DNA from: Kitasatospora sp. NBC_00240
GTDB taxonomy: Bacteria > Actinomycetota > Actinomycetes > Streptomycetales > Streptomycetaceae
DNA: 64,000 bases
Assembly (NCBI RefSeq): GCF_026342405.1
Contig: NZ_JAPEMU010000001.1
Coordinates: 5,580,001-5,644,000, forward strand
Reading direction: 5' to 3'
A program made the position numbers and the translations under genes. Under the pieces are notes generated by a model, which ran no database searches, had not been told where the DNA came from, and saw nothing but the letters and a program-made list of their open reading frames with translations. Each line of letters begins with the position of its first letter. The first letter of the stretch is position 1. Below, piece after piece: positions 60,208 to 64,000 of this stretch.

Positions 60208-61556
60208 GGCCGGCCGGCCTTCGCGTAGTTCTGCAGGAACAGGGCTTCGACGTGCGCCATGTGGCGGATCTCCTCCGGGTCGACACTCTCGTCGGGGGCG
60301 TGGATGAGGCAGCGCGGTTCCTCCACGCCCATCAGAATGATCTCCGCCGAGGGGTAGGTGCGGGCGAAAACGTTGCACAACGGGATCGAGCCGCCCTGTC
60401 CGAGGAAGGCCATCGGCTTGCCGTAGACCTCCCGCATCGCGGTGTCGAGCGCGCCGTAGGCGGGCCCGCCGGTGGCGGCCTCGAACGGCGAGCCGGTGCT
60501 CTCGTTCTCCACCTCGACCCGGACGCCCCACGGGGCGGCGGCCTTCAGGTGCGCGGTCAGCGCGTCCCGGGCCGCCCCCGGGTCGGTGCCCGGCGGCACC
60601 CGCAGGCTGACCCGGGCCCGGGCGGTGCCCGGGACGGCGGCGGCCGAGCCGACCACCGGGGGGCAGTCGATGCCCAGCACCGTCACGGCGGGCCGGGCCC
60701 AGAGCCGGTCCGCCACGGCGCCGGTGCCGGTCAGCGAGACGCCGTCGACCACGCCGGCGTCGGCGCGGAACTGCGCCTCGTCGTAGCCGACGCCCGCCCA
60801 GGTGCCCTCGCAGTCCAGGCCGTCGATCCGGGTGCCGCCGTGCTCGTCCCGCAGCGAGTCGAGGATGCGTACCAGTGCGGCCAGGGCGTCGGGCGCCGGC
60901 CCGCCGAACATCCCGGAGTGCACGTCCCCCTCCAGCGCCCGCACGGTGACCACCACGTTGGCCAGGCCCCGCAGGGTGATGGTGGCGGTCGGCACGCCGA
61001 CGGCGGCGTTGCCGGTGTCGCAGACCAGCAGCGCGTCCGCGTGCAGCTCCCCGGCGTGCGGCGGGACGTACTCCTCCAGCCCGCCGGTGCCCTGCTCCTC
61101 CGAGCCCTCGGCGACGAGCTTCAGGCCCACCGGGATGTCGTCGCCGAGCGCCCGCAGGGCGGTGAGGTGCATGACGATGTTGCCCTTGCAGTCCGCCGTG
61201 CCGCGCCCGTACCAGCGGCCGTCCCGCTCGGTCAGCTCGAACGGCGGGGAGGTCCAGGCGGCGTCGTCGAGCGGTGGCTGCACGTCGTAGTGGCAGTACA
61301 GCAGGACGGTCGGCGCGCCGGGCGGCGGCGGGCGGTGCCCGATCACGGCGTGGCTGCCGTCGGGCGTCTCCTCCAGATGGACGTCCTGGAGGCCCGCCTC
61401 GGTGAAGGCCGCGGCGACCCACTCGGCGGCTTCCCGGCACCGCTCCGGCGGGTACTGCCGCGGGTCGGCGACGGACGGGATCGCCACCAGCTCGGCCAGG
61501 TCGCTCTTCGCCCGGGGCATCAGTTCGTCGATGCGCCGGGCCAGGTCGTCGGTCAT
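60204..61556 (-). CDS. M20-family dipeptidase
   Basis: A 450-residue di-zinc peptidase. Metal and catalytic residues: His and Asp in YCHYDVQP, Asp in GRGTADCKGN, the Glu pair in GSEEQGTGG, and His in LIHAPDESV. The dimerisation domain lies between. Such enzymes hydrolyse dipeptides in the cytoplasm. GAGGAG precedes the ATG. A probably frameshifted small gene lies directly upstream on the same strand. Confidence 0.92.
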   Translation of the reverse strand: MTDDLARRIDELMPRAKSDLAELVAIPSVADPRQYPPERCREAAEWVAAAFTEAGLQDVHLEETPDGSHAVIGHRPPPPGAPTVLLYCHYDVQPPLDDAAWTSPPFELTERDGRWYGRGTADCKGNIVMHLTALRALGDDIPVGLKLVAEGSEEQGTGGLEEYVPPHAGELHADALLVCDTGNAAVGVPTATITLRGLANVVVTVRALEGDVHSGMFGGPAPDALAALVRILDSLRDEHGGTRIDGLDCEGTWAGVGYDEAQFRADAGVVDGVSLTGTGAVADRLWARPAVTVLGIDCPPVVGSAAAVPGTARARVSLRVPPGTDPGAARDALTAHLKAAAPWGVRVEVENESTGSPFEAATGGPAYGALDTAMREVYGKPMAFLGQGGSIPLCNVFARTYPSAEIILMGVEEPRCLIHAPDESVDPEEIRHMAHVEALFLQNYAKAGRP

Positions 61557-61637
61557 GCGTGCTCCTCTGGTCGGTCCGGGGGTGGGGTGCGTGGGGAGCG
61601 CCGTGTGCGGGCGCGGGCGCGGCCGCGTGGGGTGCGG

Positions 61638-61857
61638 TCAGTCCCGGACGGTGTCCCGGAGGTCGAGGTCGTCGATCTTGTCCTGGATCGCGTCCAGCTT
61701 GTCCGGGCCGTAGACCGACAGCACGATGGCCTCGCCGAGCACCACCTGGCGGTCCGACAGCACCGGCCGCTGGCCCGGGCCGCTCGCGCCGTCGGACCGC
61801 CCGCCGTGTCGTCACCTGGCTCTCCCGGCCCTCGGACGGCACGTCCACGGAACTCAT
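61638..61857 (-). pseudogene. Small gene with an apparent frameshift
   Basis: A perfect GGAGGAGG lies five bases before ATG 61857, which opens the frame MSSVDVPSEGRESQVTTRR. That frame then turns Arg/Pro/Gly-rich and unlike protein. In a frame shifted by one base the same region continues as a well-formed protein end, VLSDRQVVLGEAIVLSVY followed by GPDKLDAIQDKIDDLDL, to a stop at 61640. The total length (220 bases) is one more than a multiple of three, consistent with one extra base between about 61812 and 61763. The frame of the C-terminal part is closed by TGA upstream, so neither frame alone gives the whole protein. A sequencing error, a true mutation or programmed frameshifting could explain it. 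Function unknown. Confidence 0.5.
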
Positions 61858-62034
61858 CAGGCCTCCTCCGAGGCGACCCGCTCGGACCGCACGAGGCCAA
61901 GTTCACCCGGATGCCGACGGGCCCGCACGTCGCGCGCACCCGCACGGGTGATCGACTGTCAGGCCCGTCGGTCGGGTGGTGCGCCGCCGCCGGTCGGGGC
62001 CAACGAGCTGGTGGGAGCGTGGCCGGGCGCCCTG

Positions 62035-63459
62035 TCAGGCGGGCCAGACGGCGCGGCGCAAGGTCCGGTCGAAGGTCGCCGGCAGCAGGCCGAGGGCGAG
62101 CAGGAGGGCCAGTACGGACAGCGCGGTGCCCGGTGCCACGTGGTCGAGCAGGACCCCGCTGCCGAACAGCCCGGCCGGCATGCCGACGGTGAACAGCGTC
62201 ATGGTGGCCGCGATCACCCGGCCGCGCAGCTCCTCGGCCACCTGCTGGAACACCAGGAGGTCGATCATCACCCGCAGTGCCGGGACCCCGAGCCCCATCA
62301 GGAACAGTGCCGCGAACACCGTCGCCGCCCCGCCCGGCAGCAGCGGCGCGAGGAACAGCGGCACGGCGAACCAGGCCACGGCCAGCAGCAGCGCACCGGG
62401 CCCGGCCAGCCGGTGCAGCCGGGAGACCAGCAGCGCGCCGGCCATCGCACCCACCGCCTCGCCGGCCAGCGCCAGCCCGATGCCGCCGCTGGACACACCC
62501 CGCTCCCGGAGCAGCACGATCACCGGCAGGACCACCGCCGAACCGACCAGGTTGATGCCGAACACCACCGCCAGGGTCGCCCGTAGTGTCCGGTCCGCGA
62601 GCAGGTGCCGGAACCCCGCGAGGGCGCCGGAGCCGTCCTCCTTCGTCGCCGTCACCGCGTCCGTCGCTGTGCGAGCCACCTCGCCCGCTGCCCTGTCAGC
62701 TGCCGAGCCCGCCGCCACGGTCGGTGCCGCCGGCTCGGCACGGCCGGGAAAGCGCACCAGGCAGGCGGAGGCGAGGGAGAGCAGCGAGGCCAGCGCGGCG
62801 CCGAGGAAGGGCACCGCCCGCCCGGCCCCCAGCAGCAGCCCCGCCAGCGGCGGCCCGGCCAGCCCCGCGCCGCTCATCCGGGCCTCGTCCTGCGCGAGGG
62901 CCTGCCGCAGCTGCTCCGGCGCCACCACCGAACGGACGGCGAGCAGCCGTACCGGCCCGCTGTAGGCGATCGTCGCCCCGATCACCACGGCGACCAGCAG
63001 CGCGTGCACCACGCTGAAGGCGTCCAGTGCCATCGCGAGGGGCACACTCAGGGCGGCCAGCAGCCGTACGGAGTCCGCCGCGATCAGCACCCGGCGGCGG
63101 TCGTACCGGTCGGCGACCGACCCGCCGTGCACCCCGCACAGCACCGACGCGGCGATCTGGAGCGCCCCGAACGCACCGGCCAGCGTGGACGATCCGGTCA
63201 TCGCGAGCAGCAGCAGCGGGTAGGCGGTGTCGGAGACGTGGAGTCCGAGCGTGGAGGCGGCCGAGCCGCCCCAGAGCAGCTGGAAGCGGAGGTTACGGCG
63301 CAGCGGCACCGGCTGCGCCGACTTTCGCGTGGCCGCCTGTGCCGTCCTCGGCTGTCCGGTGCCCTCCTGTGCCGTCTCCCTCCGCTCCGCCTCCCGCCGG
63401 GTTGCCCCCTGCCCCGCCGCGTCCTGAACCGCCGACGGCGCGTCCTCGGTCATGGTCAT
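62035..63459 (-). CDS. MFS transporter
   Basis: A 474-residue major facilitator protein. The first 55 residues are hydrophilic, rich in Gln, Glu and Arg. Twelve helices follow; the helix 2-3 loop has GGSVADRYDRRRVLIAADSV, the MFS signature. A hydrophilic central loop (RAEPAAPTVAAGSAADRAAG) is typical. Related to MFS exporters near ArsR or MarR regulators. ATG 63459 is chosen with GGGGTGGGGA upstream; ATG 63453 is close. Bases 61858-62034 downstream hold no gene. Confidence 0.88.
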   Translation of the reverse strand: MTMTEDAPSAVQDAAGQGATRREAERRETAQEGTGQPRTAQAATRKSAQPVPLRRNLRFQLLWGGSAASTLGLHVSDTAYPLLLLAMTGSSTLAGAFGALQIAASVLCGVHGGSVADRYDRRRVLIAADSVRLLAALSVPLAMALDAFSVVHALLVAVVIGATIAYSGPVRLLAVRSVVAPEQLRQALAQDEARMSGAGLAGPPLAGLLLGAGRAVPFLGAALASLLSLASACLVRFPGRAEPAAPTVAAGSAADRAAGEVARTATDAVTATKEDGSGALAGFRHLLADRTLRATLAVVFGINLVGSAVVLPVIVLLRERGVSSGGIGLALAGEAVGAMAGALLVSRLHRLAGPGALLLAVAWFAVPLFLAPLLPGGAATVFAALFLMGLGVPALRVMIDLLVFQQVAEELRGRVIAATMTLFTVGMPAGLFGSGVLLDHVAPGTALSVLALLLALGLLPATFDRTLRRAVWPA

Positions 63460-63485
63460 TCCCCACCCCTTTGCGCTTGCGAAAG

Positions 63486-63526
63486 CATTCACGCTTAGGT
63501 GAATGATTACTGTTAGGTGATTGATT
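63486..63526. promoter_or_regulatory. Candidate operator for the ArsR-like regulator
   Basis: CATTCACGCTTAGGTGAATG (63486-63505) has 7-base arms. It overlaps the first of two near-identical direct repeats, TTAGGTGAATGATT (63495) and TTAGGTGATTGATT (63513), 18 bases apart. The region is far more AT-rich than the genes around it and lies between the divergent MFS and ArsR-like genes. Confidence 0.7.
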
Positions 63527-63559
63527 GCGCAAGGGTGGACGGGCTGCGACAGTGGGCCC

Positions 63560-64000
63560 GTGGTCGACAAAGCCAAAGAACGCCAGGTGAACGACGTCGC
63601 GACGCTGAAAGCGCTCGCCGACCCCGTCCGGCTGGCCATCATCAGTGCCCTGATGCGGACCGAGGGCGAACCGCAGACCGTCAAGGAGCTCGCCGCCGCC
63701 CTGGGCGAGCCGCAGACCAAGCTGTACCGGCACGTCAAGCAGCTGGAGGCGGTCGGACTGATCGCCGTCGCCGGCACCCGGCTGGTCTCCGGCATCGTCG
63801 AGAGCCGGTACGTGGCCGCCCAGGGGTCGCTGCGGCTGTCCCGGGAGATGTTCTCCGTCGGGTCCGGCGTCCGGACCGAGGCGGTGGACGCCGTCCTCGC
63901 CGCGATCGACCTGGTCCGCGACGGGTTCCGGATCCAAGTCCGGGACGGCCGAATCGACTTCAGCGCGCCGGAGGACGGCTCGGCCGGCCCGCCCGCGTTC
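63560..64000 (+). CDS. ArsR-type HTH regulator, 3' end outside window
   Basis: From GTG 63560 a frame of 147 codons stays open to the window edge. Residues 13-75 form a winged helix of the ArsR type: DVATLKALADPVRLAIISAL, KELAAALGEPQTKLYRHVKQ, LEAVGLIAVAG. The rest reads as an Ala-rich helical domain (VDAVLAAIDLVRDGFRIQV). The ribosome site is weak. It probably represses the divergent MFS exporter gene through the repeats at 63486-63526. Confidence 0.85.
   Translation, partial: MVDKAKERQVNDVATLKALADPVRLAIISALMRTEGEPQTVKELAAALGEPQTKLYRHVKQLEAVGLIAVAGTRLVSGIVESRYVAAQGSLRLSREMFSVGSGVRTEAVDAVLAAIDLVRDGFRIQVRDGRIDFSAPEDGSAGPPAF

Noticed and set aside
1..64000. tRNA, rRNA, insertion sequences, prophage genes or a replication origin
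   Set aside because: None was recognised on either strand; intergenic regions are mostly short and contain terminators or promoters.

Overview
The window is chromosomal DNA from a high-GC filamentous actinomycete. Almost every third codon position is G or C, GTG starts with AGGAGG-like ribosome sites are common, and the gene content (AfsA-type gamma-butyrolactone signalling, AfsK-type kinase, late futalosine-pathway menaquinone genes, a second incomplete nuo operon) points to Streptomyces or Kitasatospora. No tRNA, rRNA, CRISPR array, transposase or phage gene was seen. Most genes are ordinary core or conserved-accessory genes, so the interest lies mainly in regulatory sites, gene junctions and a few oddly built genes.

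Layout. 1-5.3 kb: a zinc-ribbon protein cut by the window edge, a small unknown gene, then a gamma-butyrolactone signalling island. The island holds an NAD(P)-dependent epimerase-like enzyme, an AfsA-family butenolide synthase, two TetR-type receptor-like regulators and two candidate autoregulatory elements (AREs) between the AfsA gene and one regulator. 5.4-8.4 kb: acyl-CoA carboxylase epsilon and beta subunits and a small membrane protein. 8.4-19.3 kb: late futalosine-pathway menaquinone genes (mqnL, mqnP, then mqnM and mqnE), interrupted by a secreted repeat protein, a VOC protein, a MOSC protein, a cyclase-family hydrolase, an Lrp regulator and a threonine dehydratase. 19.4-29.5 kb: a membrane L,D-transpeptidase, a FabH-type ketosynthase, a TetR regulator, an AfsK-like kinase with a beta-propeller, galE, an HtrA-type lipoprotein protease and an orphan histidine kinase.

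29.8-41 kb: a tightly overlapping nuoABCHIJKLMN operon with no nuoD, E, F or G, followed by an HtpX-type protease. It encodes the membrane arm and part of the connecting arm of complex I but no NADH-oxidising module; menaquinone made with the mqn genes is the natural acceptor. A lone cytochrome oxidase subunit I gene follows at 43.7 kb. 41-50 kb: a MocR regulator divergent from an EamA exporter, a YccF protein, two overlapping Imm50-like genes without a visible toxin, a RraA-like protein, and a methyltransferase/TetR pair with two 20-bp palindromic operators between them.

50-64 kb: a cold-shock protein gene with a terminator-like hairpin in its leader, a FtsX-type permease divergent from a two-component system with a perfect palindrome between them, a Mug-type DNA glycosylase, a DUF2254 membrane protein, a PAP2-type membrane enzyme, two peptidases in an operon preceded by an apparently frameshifted small gene, and an MFS exporter divergent from an ArsR-like regulator that runs off the right edge.

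No clearly new multi-gene system was found. The best leads are the receptor/ARE arrangement, the D-G-less nuo operon with a 41-codon reading frame coupled to nuoM, the tandem Imm50-like pair, the csp leader, and several well-formed palindromic operators. All assignments come from reading the sequence and from family knowledge; no database search was run.
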